This document shows, one piece after another, positions 1 to 12,600 of a stretch of DNA of 64,000 nt. Under the pieces are notes generated by a model. It saw nothing but the letters and a program-made list of their open reading frames with translations. It had not been told where the DNA came from and searched no databases. Position numbers and translations under genes: made by a program. The stretch is from Undaria pinnatifida (taxonomy: Eukaryota > Sar > Phaeophyceae > Laminariales > Alariaceae). Position 1 is the stretch's first letter. The number at the start of each line of letters is the position of its first letter. The stretch is from the NCBI GenBank assembly GCA_012845835.1, contig JABAKD010000025.1:214001-278000 (forward strand). The letters run 5' to 3'.

Positions 1-483
1 TTCTGCGTTCCGCTCGGGAAGAGAGAACAACTGGACCAGAGGTGTCAATAGGAGATCACTCACGTGCCGCCCGAGTTGGAAACAGCCTTTGTTTTTTTGG
101 CGGTTTTCGTTTTGGTTTTCGACCCGGTACCCGCAGCGAGCCGTGCACTTGCAGGCAATACCATACCAGGTACCAATTACAGCCAGGTTTATCTCTTTTA
201 GGACCCCTTAAGACTATCGTATAATCGTTGTTGCCTGCGTCAAAATGGAAGAGCCACCGCCACCTTCCGCCCGCCCTGATTGTACCGCTCATCCCGCCGT
301 CCGGACAGAGACGAGGTCATGGCTAACGAGAGGAAACGCTGTGTTTGCGCTAGCACGCACGTTACGCTCATAGCACCACGCGTAGCACACCGCATCCATC
401 TCCGCAAAAAATCCTTGCCAAGGCCTTTGCCTTTGCTCGTTTTTCCTCCACGGTTGCGCTGCCGTGGAACCGGTGCCTCGCAG

Positions 484-635
484 ATACTGCAAAGGGCAGA
501 AGTCAGCGATCGGCAATCTTTGGTGGGAAATGCACGAGACTTGCATGGTCACATGCGCGGAGGCCCTGCTTCCCCTTGCAATCACTGCCATATTTACCAC
601 CGGTGGCGCGCACAGCTCACAGCATGCCAAGTGGG
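484..635 (+). CDS. Exon: b561-type transmembrane segment with possible haem His
   Basis: Enters in phase 2, leaves in phase 1 with a strong donor (GTGAGA at 636). It encodes WWEMHETCMVTCAEALLP followed by a hydrophobic stretch and the residues HAKW at the end. In b561/DOMON-b561 proteins the second core helix has W-x2-3-H and the third begins with H-x-x-L/W-G, which fits. Nothing upstream in 1-483 encodes the expected first helix, so that exon should lie outside the window. The assignment rests on motif spacing and phase agreement with the next exon, so it is moderate. Confidence 0.5.
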
Positions 636-3600
636 GTGAGAACAAGACAGTAGTAGGGCGGAAGGTTAAATTCAAAGGGGGTGGGGGAAGAGGTGAAGTA
701 CTTGCATCGATTAAAGGGAGTACCCAGAGCAATAGAGGGAACAAGGGAGTACGTATCAACGGAATCGTGCTATTGACAGCTGTGTGGGACAAAATATGAC
801 ACGTTGATTGCATTCGTACAGGCGGTACCTCTGGACCTGAGTAACGCAGATTTCGTTTGGAGCGTTACGATGGCTCTACTGGCACGACACCCAGGCCCGA
901 ACTCACTTCAACGTCTATACGCTCCAACCGTATAGCAGGTTCTATTTCCGGCATATACCGAACGAGTTGGTAAGAGTTCAGACCCAAGTGAAGTGTCTGC
1001 TTCCCTTCTTAGGTCTTCCCCGATGCTATGTAACTACTTAAGGGAGATAAATGTGTGTTGCGCTGTCTTCGGCGACGATGTTTACCATTATGTGGACAGA
1101 ACAGTTTCATGCAAGGCATAACTCAGCTTCATCTTGATGTGTACCGTATAAGCGTTTAACTCCCTCCCTGATATGCGCTGCTGCTGTACACTGTACGCTG
1201 CCTGTTTTTCTATAAGGCTTCTACATGATTGGAGCGATATGTGTACAGCTTGCAACGGGTTGGGCTCGAGCTAGGGCCCTGTCGGGCAAGAGCAGCAACT
1301 TCTCGTTTTTGCACAGGGTCAGTAATTCATGGTTTCTGCGAATAGCAGGATAAGTTTTCGGCAATTGTCCCCTGCAACTACTGCAGTGTGCGGCCTATTG
1401 CCTGTTGGAACCGCTGCGGTCGGCCGGCAAGCGAATGAAATGTCATATTTCTGCGTTTGCTCTACACGATGTATTCTCCGTTCTTGCCCTTGCGTGGCAG
1501 GTGAACAAGCATGTCCACATCTATGCCGGGTGGTTCGCTTATGTGGCCGGTTTTATCCAGTGCAATCGCGGGCTCGGGTTGGTCATGAGTACCGATCAGC
1601 TTGTGTTCACTATCAGCGACGTAAATGTTATGGTAAGTGTAGTCCGCAACGAAACCCCTGGCAGGCTGGTCATGAACACGGAACAGCCTGTCTTCAATAT
1701 CGGCGACGTACGGTACTCATTATGGTAACTTACTCTCCAACCCAAACCCAAACCCCTAATGGTTTGGTCATCGGTACGGACCAGCTTGTCTCTCCCATCA
1801 GCGACATATCTACTGTAATTTGGTAGGTCTCTCCCCCAATCCTGACACTAGTCCCAATCCCTCACGGGCTAGCCATGACTAAGGACTAGCTTGTCTTCAC
1901 CGTCAGCGACGTAAACCTTAGGGTCAGGTTATTGAGTTTCCATGGGTGCGTGCGCGCGTGCTGTGATTGTCCTTGTCAAGCATGAAATAATGAAATGATA
2001 TCGAGGCATGCGGGTACGTTGTTGTTGTCATTTCGTTGTTGTCGTTTGGTTGTTGTTAGTGGTGGGGGTATTGATGTTATTGTTCTCACATTAGTTTATG
2101 GCGGCCACTATCTAGTCCGCAATCTCTTTCAAGCTCCATGTATCTATATAAGAATAATGATAATAAGGGGCTGATATGGAATAAGATAATTGTGACAGAG
2201 GGAACTGTTCATCGGGGGTAGGTAGTGTTTGCATTGTGGGGACATTGGTAAATGGGTAAGCATTTAAGGCAGCGCTGGCGAGCGAATCTCGACGAGAGCG
2301 TATGAAACAATGACGGCATAGGTTGAGAAGGACACGGACAGTATTGGAATGCAATCAGGCCGACGTTGCCTTCGAGGCGATTTCGTTCGCGGGTCATAGG
2401 TGCGGTCCACACTACATTAGCGCTGCGCTTTTCTACAGGAACTACGTATACAAGGAGGGATGTATCCATGAAGAGAAAAGGCGTCAACGATATGCAGAGT
2501 CTGATATGTACTGTCATATTTGTGCTGCTGTGGTTTACTAGGCTATGTTTTTGACGTATCGTCGTGACCAGGGTTTTTATTGATCGTGTATTTCTATTTA
2601 AACACGGCACAGGCAACGAATGACCACCAACATATCCAACGTGTTATGTGTTTGAGTTGTTCGCTTCAATGATAGCATCGGTGATTGTGCAATCACATTT
2701 GTTCCCAAACCGTGCCGGTTTGACTGGATGAACTTTAGGCGTCTTTATTAGGGCGGAAATACCAAATTTACAGCAGCAGCAAGAATAGACGCGAAACTGA
2801 AGTGCCGTGGATGACGACGCGCCGAACGCACCTGACCAATCTTCTGCTCTGACACGCACCGTGTTCTTGCCTGTGGACGAGGAAAGCTGAGCAGCTTCGA
2901 GGTGGTCAAGTACACGATGCTTCCGATATGGCTTTCGGTGGTGCCTTTCCTCTTCATCTTCCTTGAAGTTCGCAAGCAGTTTAGAAGGGTGAGGCAGTTT
3001 GATAGTGTTGAGCTACGCAAGCAGTTCACTAGGGTAAGCTTCAGTGTCCATGCGCGCAGACAGTACGCACGGGAAAGTATTAGTGTTGACATACACAAGC
3101 AGCTGACCCTGGCAACGAAGAGCGGGCGTAGGCTACGTTGGCGGTGGTGAAGAAGAAGCGTGGTTGTAGCTCCGCTTTGCGGGCACTACCGTTTCTAGGC
3201 CACTGAAAATATTCCTGTGCGTAAAAGCCCAGCCAAGACGTAGAGTACGCAAGAAAAGGTTTGAAACATCGCGTTCGTAACGTGTTCCTATATGGCCTTG
3301 GTCGGTCGCCTCTTGATGCTGTTATTTTTACTTTTGCAGTATTTCAAGAAGGGGGCAGCCAACGTGTGCTGTGTGGTGCCGATAGTGAACCAGAATTTTA
3401 CCGACGAAGACGTCAACAACGGCATGGAAGACCGCCTTATGCCCAGAACGGAGGAGCTACCCCTCTACAGTACGTTAGAGTTCAACAACAAGGTATGGGC
3501 GGGGCGGGGGGCTACGGAAATTGGGGTTGGGTTGGGTGCTGGGTTGGGATGGGTCGATGAAACCACTGTAGCATTGCAAACAAAATGAACTTGCAATCTT

Positions 3601-6600
3601 ATGTTTTCGATCAAAAAGTGATGAGAGTCAACCCGTGTAGATCGCGCTGTTGTCGCCTTCGCTCGAATCGTACGAAGATTACACTACTACGTGCTGTTGT
3701 TGCGTGATCTCTGTATATCGTCGTTCCGCCATCGGATCATCCTGCTCGTCCTCACTTTACATGAGATAACGATCTACACTCATGAATTGCTGGACAAACA
3801 CACAGCCTGTGGTTTGCGCGGGGCGTGCACGCTGGTAAGACCCAACGTGTGGCCTCTGGTAGGCTGGACTGTCGGCAATAATACGTGGGATCGGGACAGA
3901 TTAGACGAAACAACTTTACCAAATAACATGCCAAGATACACACCATCATCTCGTTCACGGTGGCGGAGGAACAGGTGCAACACGATAACTGCCCATGAAA
4001 GGGCTCATCGCGTACGGCTGTCCAATTTTATACAGGATGAACATGGTGTTAGTCCCGGGATATTCAGATCGTACTTCCTCTGACAATTGTCGTTTGTTAT
4101 TCCATGCACTGTCGAGTCGGGTCCAGATCCCTCGGTTACTGCATTTTTTCCTGCCGCTGTGTGATACAGGATCGTGCGGTCTTCAATTGTATTTTTCTTC
4201 CACGCAAGGGCCATTGTTTGATATAGCTACGAGGGGGGCATTATTTCTTCCACCGCAACACTGTAGTGTGATTGGGTCGAAGTGGCCGGACATTGCCGAC
4301 GGCTCAAAATACTCATAGCCTTTGATGTTCCACGAAGTAGACTTCGCCGTTGCACACACGCGAAACAGTACTCGCAAAATAGCCATGAAGCAGCCCTCCT
4401 CCCCCCTCCAACAGCGCTGCCGCTAGTATGTCAACGCAGACGTTTCTATGCCGGAACAAGAAGTGAGACAATTAAAAGGCCACTACACCAGCACCTTCCT
4501 CCAGGAATCTAAACCGAAATCAAAAGGTCGATCCAACCATGGCATATCTTTCTCTGCAGGGGAAATAGAGAGAAGAATCATGGCCGTCCCATCTCCCGCC
4601 CCCCCCGCCGCGGTTTTTGCCATCTGCTCCAGATCTTCAATGGACGCGCTTGGGTCATTGTGGATGGTGCTGTTCTTGACGTTTCGTCGTTTGCCAGGCG
4701 GCATCCTGGTGGCACTAGGTTGATTATGAATGCCATGGGTACGGACGTAACGGCGGAGATTATAGGAAAGGATGCATCAATCGGCAACTCCGGCATGGCG
4801 TTTACTCCACACTCTCACACCAGCGTGAGTGCACTCATCCCGAAATGTGCGAAATTGGGTGGTCAAGACCTTAATGGGGGTTCAGAGGGAACGGGAAAAG
4901 GGGCTAGGTTTTATATTGTTGACGGTCTGGGCTTGTATAGGATTGTTTGTATCGAACAAAGGCTACCGTGTTATCATAGTTGGGGTTCGGGTCAGGGTTA
5001 GAAAAATCAAATCAACACTATGATGATGGTATGATGATGTCATGATAATCATAGTATGATGATGTTGTGATGACGTTGTTATGATGATGATGGTGCTATG
5101 ATATACCCCCATTTTCACCACAAACTTTGAGGTATCATATCATCATATCATATCATATCATATCATCATATCATTATATCGTATCATATCATATCATCAT
5201 ACCATCATATCATCACTACCATCATATCATCATATCAGCATACCGTCATATCAGCATACCATATCATCATACCATCATATCATCATATCATCATATCATC
5301 ATATCATCATATCATCATACCATCGTATCATCATATCATCATGTCATCATACCATCATATCATCATATCATCATACCATCATATCATCATATAATCATAT
5401 CATCATACCATCATATCATATCATACCATCATATCATCATATCATCATACCATATCATACTCGCATGAGTTGCTCAGCACCTGACGGACGCGAAGACTTT
5501 ATTCCACATTCCATGGCCCGGTGTACCTTATTATCCCATCGCGGAGCCACGTCGCAATAATTAGAACAGCACGAAAGCCGAGGATCGCAAAGCAACAGGA
5601 GGTCACTTGTGCGAGTGAATCCTAGCCACGGAAAAAACAAAAGTGTCCTTAAAAAGCGTCCTTAAAAAGTGTCCTTAAAAAGTGTCCTTAAAAAGTGTCC
5701 TTAAAAAGCGTCCTTAAACGGAGCCAGACCCTTACCGATGTCTTGGGCCTCGGCGATAATAATCATAATAATAGTCATAATAGTCATTATAATAGCCATG
5801 ATAATAATCATAATAATCATATACAGATAACTAATCACCGCTTTCTGGCTGCCGCCAGTTCATGGTGATTTGCACTTTGTTTTATTATTGCCCTCTTTGC
5901 GGGAAGGGAGCGAATCTTACTGTCGACGAGACTTGGAAAATCAAGAACGCCCAGCGACCCCATTCCTCCCTTTCTCACTAAACTTGTCGGACGAATGCGT
6001 GCGTGCGGTAGACCGCTCTCGAGATCGCGAGGAGCTTGGTGGTGGGGTACATCGAAGAGGAAGACGACATTGACTCGGACAGTATTCACGAGGGTGGGGC
6101 TGCTAGTGGTACTGAGCTAGAACCGTCCAGACGTTCCTACTCACGGTCTCGCCGGCTTGCGTCTCGGGTCGGCTTTGACAGTGGCCGTTCCGAGAGGCGA
6201 TCGTCCTCTCACTCTGCCTACAGGAGCCCCAGCGTCGGGCATCTGGCTGTTGGAGGGGGGCGGTCTGAGCGTCCCGGTCGTCTGACATTCGGCCCCGTCC
6301 CTGGATCCTTTGGGCACGACGTAAACATCACGAGAAGGACGCCCGTCGAAGAAGAGCACAAGGTGACGGTTTTTGACCCGATTGGCCACTCCGATAGGGT
6401 CGGTCGCGGTGGTGAAGATAGTCGTGGTGGTCACGGCGGTGGCCGTGGTGGTGGTGAGGGTGGTGGATTATTTATCAACAGGGGCAGTGTCGCCATTAGC
6501 GAGCAGAGTAAATCCTCTGACACCGACGGCACTACCGATGAAGAACAGCAGAGACTACCTCGTGTTTCCGTGCGCAAGAAGAAAAAGAAGAACAAGGGAC

Positions 6601-9600
6601 CAGGCGGCGTGGCTGAAGTGGCAGCAGCAATGACGTCAACCACCGAGGCATCGGCGATCGTGAACGCAAAGTCGCCGGCACCAAATGAGGCGATGAAATC
6701 GTCGCTGACAACGAAAGGGCGTGATGAGGAAGGGGAAATGCCGGACTTTACCCCGGAGCTCGCTTTGGAGGTCACCGCACCGCTTGCACCTTGGTCTGCT
6801 GCGCCCGTCTCGCCTGTGTTGGGCTGGACACAGGAGAAGCCTCCAGTGATGCGTACAACATCATCCGATATGCCGGTTGCATTAGACCATCCGGTGACGA
6901 GGAACACCGGATCTCTGTCCAGCAGGAAGGTATATTTTGTTGCCGGTTGTACCAGTGGCGGGCGACATGGGTTGGGGATGAAGAATCAGCGTAGATTGAT
7001 CGCAACATTGACCCCGCTTGTGCATTTATGCCTCATTGCGCAGGCGATCAAAGCATAACATAAATCTTCAATACGCACGGCCGGAATGGCCTCGCCAGAG
7101 GTAGAGCATTGCGAACCAGCTAACACTTACCCCGACCGTATCGTTATATGACATGCCTAGATTGTCCACTCAGAGCGTCTCCCGTCCGGTAGGAATTTTG
7201 TCCATGGCCTTCGTTTGGCATTGTTGACGCCCTCGCGGCCGTTTGGCAGTCTTGTCGCACGCCATGTATGATCACCCGCGATGTTATCCTATCGCACGAT
7301 CAACGAACGCTTTCGGCGGCGATAGCAACTTCACGCAAGGATTTGATGACAACGGACCACATGCCCCCCGCCCCCCCCCCTCCCTTCACCCGCAGTCGTC
7401 GACTTTTCGTCGTTTTCGTTCCTACACTGTTACGTTCCTTCTGCGCGGCAGTTTGGCATTCCTAAACCCGTTTCACGCCGAGCATGCTATTAGCGTCGTC
7501 GTTTCATAACCCTCGTGTTTGTTATTTGGGCAGCCGACGACGATGGAGACAAAGGTCAACCCGGTCCGCCGTATTCTGAGGCGTATCAGCACACAGATAG
7601 ATACCATCAGCGGAGCCAGTATCGACGATAGCAGAAGAAAACAGGTATACTACCGCGTCATAGTTCAGGATTGGAACGGAGTGTTAGAAGACGTCTAGTT
7701 GACCGCTGAACCAATGTTTGAGGAAGTTGGATCTCCCTCACTATTAATAGCAATCCCGTAGGCATGAGCATGCCACGGTGGAGCCGGACATATGTGGCTG
7801 GATTCGAATCGGACGCATGTGGTTGGATTCGAATGCAGAGATGTGTCACACAATTGTAAGAACATGAGAAGACATCGGGCACCCGAGCTCGGTACGTACC
7901 GTCGCACGAACGGCACAAACGTTAAGTTTGCGGCGCCACGGCCTTGCGATGATCCGCAGGAGGACAGGTCGACGAAGGCCTCACAAAACGTGATGGAGAA
8001 GAACCCGACATTGGACTTGTTCCACGTATGCCCGCTGCTGCTGCACGAAATGATGGGTGGCGGAACTGGCAGACCCATGCACAAGTTCGTTTTCTCATGC
8101 CCAGGAAGGGCGGGGGCGTTGGTGAGATATAGAAGAGGGATTCGTGAACTGCTTGTGTTGAGCTGTATGAGTGATCGACGTGCCTTGTTTGTTCTGTGTC
8201 ACTTGTGGGTCGTATGTGCATGCTTGTGGCACAGTTATGATTAGTGTAAGGTCGGGTAAACTAGTTTCAACGTTGGTGTCTTGGTATTTTGCTGGTTTTA
8301 TGTTTCGAGATCTGTAGACGGGAGGTGAAAAACATCATTGTAAATTGGCGTTTGGAATGGTACTGAAACGCGCATCGCATTCAATGGCCCAGTTGGGACG
8401 GAAAACGTCACACTTTGTTCACGTAAACGTACGATGCGGCACAACACCAAAACTAACCCTGGCCTTGCTGTTTTCGACGCCGTAGGCATGGGCCATCCGG
8501 GCACATATTGTCTCAAACGTTTTTCACCACTTGACAAATTTTGGACGGCGCCTGTCACCCTTTGCCGCCAGATGGATGCCATGGAGGGTGTTTGTCACTT
8601 CAACATGCGGGTAGTCAAAGAAGAGGGCATGGTGAGCAAATGTTACACAACGACAGGCCGACAGTATCTCACGCAGTAAGACAGGGTAGTGTGAATTCTT
8701 TCGTTTCTTGAGGGGCGCTTTTTGTGGTCTTGCGCTGTGTTGCGATGCGTTGCTTGGGCGAACGTTGGTCTCTAGTGGAGGTCGCTTTTTTGTTGTTTGT
8801 TGTTTCTCCTCGACGTTGTTGTTCATGTTTCTAATGCTTTCCGGTAGGTTCACCACTACTATCGCGTATAAAGTTCAAATTGACGGGGGTAGCTGAGTGG
8901 ATACAGACGAGCTAAACAACTTTCAACAATAGTTTCAAAGTTTCAACGCCACCTGAAGGCATGTTCCCGTGCTCGCGCACTACTGCAGCATGCCTGGGAC
9001 GGTCAAGGTCCAACAAAGTATCATCGGTCAAGCCCCATCCTGTCCCTTCCCCCAACCCCGTTTTGAAATGTGGCCGTCGACTCCTGGGGGAACGCAGAGA
9101 GTGGTACAGCGGTCCTACAACGCTTATGCTGTCCGGGTGCAGGGCGAGGAGGGGACCAAGCGGAGAGTCGTGCCGGCAGGTGACACGGACGAGGGAGACC
9201 TGTGCATAGAGATGAGGATAAGGCTTTATCCGGACGGACTTATGAGCAATCTCTTGCTGCAGCTCACTAAGGTGAGGAATGAAAGTGCCTGGCTCGACGT
9301 TAGTTGGGTTTGGTGCGTGGAGGAGATATTGTGACGGCCACGAAATGTTGCATTAGAGGTCCTTTGAGAGAGCACGTTAGCCGGTACTTGGGTATTCGTT
9401 GATGTTTTGTTACTGTGCCGTAGTTTTCCCAAGGTGTACTGGGGTGATTCATAGTGTACACCTACGGGGAGGCTTTCGTTTCCAGCACTTCAACGTTAAA
9501 AGTTATATTTAGGCAGTTGTGGCGATAGCTCTGACTGTGGATGGTATTTCCTCGCCGCGCCCGATTCCCTTGGTTGTTTCGATTGCGACCTTATAGCTTA

Positions 9601-12600
9601 AGGCCTTCTTAGTTCGACCTTCCCGTGCTTCGAACCCAAGAATATACAGCCCTCCTCCTCCTCCTCGCCCCCTGACCATGCGCCCTTTTGTACATTTCAT
9701 ATTCCATGCTTATCTGGCATCATCGATTTAGACGCATTGCCCAACCAAAACCCACAACCGACTGACCGGTTAACTGACGATGTCCAATTCATGTGGACGG
9801 CAAAACTACGCGGCCTGATGGCTGAACTACTGCGTAAACGTCGGCTTCGAAATAGCAGAACTCGGACAACCCCGCGGTTCAGCTGCAGGGGCCTTTCGTC
9901 CAAGATAGGCTGACACCACCGCCGGCCTACCGCAACGTCGTCATGATTGCAGCTGGAACCGGCGTCAACCCCAGTAAGTGGTCAGCGTGTAAATTGTACA
10001 TGTCGGCCCTTGCTTTTTTATCTTTGATGGCGAGGGCGTACGTTTTGTCACAGTTGTTTTTCGATTACCCGACAGAGGAGCCTCGTGTCGGCAAACGGTA
10101 GATTATGAATTCACCCAAACCCTACTCGGCCGTGGCGTCTAGGAAAGGGAAGCGGAACTGAGACCCTTGGGTCGCTCAAATGAGTTGCAACTGTCTCGGT
10201 GATGCAGAGCATACCATATGTTCGATAACAACGGAACAAGAGTACCGCCCGTCCACGCTCGTATTGAAAAAAAAACGCGTTCACAACTGAGTTTGTGCGC
10301 CACTTGGATCACTCCGACTATTTGTGGCAGGCTGAGACGCTAAATAGTAACCCGAGGGAGGATGTGGGGGGGTGAGGCAGGGTAGTCTACCCAAATCGCC
10401 AGCATTCTAGATCCAAGCTAGTACTTTGTATAGGAACCTAGTCCATCTTAGTGCCCGCATGTATGCTTAAAAGCGTTGCCTATCCACCTCGTCGATCTCC
10501 ATGCGACTCACCCGCCGGATCGGGGACCATCCATCTTGCCGGCGAAAACCATCAGTGGTGCAGATGATACGAGACTACCTAAACTCCGACCGGTGAGAGC
10601 TGTTGCCGGGTAAGACTGGATCGCGCCTCTCTATCTCCGTATCTTCCTTTATCCAATGCCCTGTCTCCCCGACTGTTTCTCTGCAAATATCTCTCTAGAA
10701 ATATGTCTCTAGAAATATCTCTGTTGATGACTGTTCTGATATATGCTTGCTTCTCGTGTAGGGCCTCGATATTGTTGTCGGGGTGGCTAATCGGCGGACG
10801 GGGATCTCCGCTGTTACGCGTGTCACGACTTGCGGCTATAAGCGATCGCCAAGCATGCTGTTTTTTGCAAATAGTGACCTTAGATCGGATGCAGTGTATA
10901 CGCCGTGTATACACCGTACTTATGTATTAACCTTCTATCTACCTGGGGGCCCGCCTGCGTCTCTATTCCCCTCTCCCTTTTCTGCATCTCCCATGCTCGC
11001 TCAGCCGCACCCACGACTCGCTGCTGAGCAAGCACTCGAGGTTGGTACTTCTGTGGCAAAATAGCGAAGAAGACGATCTCTTCTGCAAGGATGAGCTGAT
11101 GGCATTGCAGGTATAATCGCGCATGCTTACGAGAGATAAGTATTGGAACACGGCCCTGGATTCCTCTATCTGTTGCGCTGAAAAATGTTCCTCGGCTGTC
11201 ACTGCCGCTCTGCTGCTGCGACGGCAGTGGCGGCCTCGCCCACGGCGATGGCTTTGAACGTTGCGGCTGGGAACGCCCAGCTCTGGCAAAATCGTCGCCG
11301 TTGTAGTGCAACTTATTTCTGCGTAGTGCGGCCAAAGGTTTTGCAGTATAGTAGGGGGTAGTTCAACAAGCGGATTAAAGAAATTGCAAGACAATGCAGA
11401 AACAATGCAGAAACAATGCGGTTCGTCGATACCGTGGGAACGGGAGCAACAAGCCCAATCTTAAAAGCATATCGACTCTGTTGACCCTGGGGCTATCAGC
11501 AAGATTTTGCAACAACGCGCGTGGACGGCAATCAACTTACGTCAAACGATACGAAGTATACTAAGTCAACTGATTTGGTCGATTTAGACACTGTAGTTGA
11601 AAAGCGGTAGAAGGAACAAACCCTGTGATCCCACTGCTACCGCCTAAGCTTTCCGTTCGATATCATCGTGACTCAAACCGCCAGCGGCAATGTACTGTTT
11701 GACTGATACCAGTTACGGAAAAAATCCTTGTCATGTCAACCCCCCCCCCCTTCTTCATAGATCTCTCGGAAACACACGCATACATAGGGTACATGAGATG
11801 CACTGAGCCCGTGACGAACTGATAGTCACGTGCCGTCAACGATGCGGGGCACACCTTTTTCGCGCGCCCGTTAAGTCAAGTTTTTTTCTTTTTTCGAGGA
11901 GGTAGTTGACCCCGTGGTCGATAGATGGCGGGATTTCAACATATGCCAGTCCATACACCGTTCGTTTGGTGACCAAATCAAAACGCTTAACACGTACCAC
12001 GTCATGTTCCTGCCCCCTTTCCCCCCGACCCCTCTCTTCCACCTGCGCATGTTACAACCAAACCCCAACAAAAGGCGAAGGCAAGGGGCCTTCTGGAGGT
12101 AGTTCTTCAAATTAGCGGTGACAACACACGGCGGAACTTGCCAGGACAATCTTCCCGTCAGACGAAGGTGAAAGTCGTCAAACAGGGCCAAAAAGGCAGA
12201 CTTGGTCGAGGGGGGGGGCAGACGGTAGCGGAGGCATCAATGACGACAGAGGAGCGCTTGGCATTCATAGCTCAAGGAAGCATACCACCTCAGAGAAATG
12301 GGACGACAACGAGCTCGAGCAAGAAGACAGAGGCACGCTCGAGTGGCGCCAGCAGCGGGGTTCGCCTGCGACGGCACAATGTCCGGAAAATCCCTCTACC
12401 GCGTGGCTGAAAAGGGCAGCAGCAGCCGTGAGAACAGTGTACTTCCCGCAAGTTGTGGGTTTGGGGGCCGGTACGTAGAGACCGGCAATGGTGAAAGCTT
12501 CACAAATCCATTGACCTTGGCAAAGACGTGGAAAAGACAACTATATATGAAGCCTGGGACGGCAGCGGCAGTAGATATGTTCCGTTGTCGCCAAACCGCG

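Noticed and set aside
5127-5468. Open frame rich in Tyr, His, Ile and Ser
   Set aside because: It is a by-product of the ATCAT tandem repeat.
8486-8571. Acceptor at 8485 for the FAD-lobe exon
   Set aside because: It would be phase 1 after a phase 0 donor; the acceptor at 8571 has a better pyrimidine tract, correct phase and gives the expected motif spacing.
8873-8970. tRNA-like A box (TAGCTGAGTGG)
   Set aside because: No B box or foldable T arm follows at the right distance.
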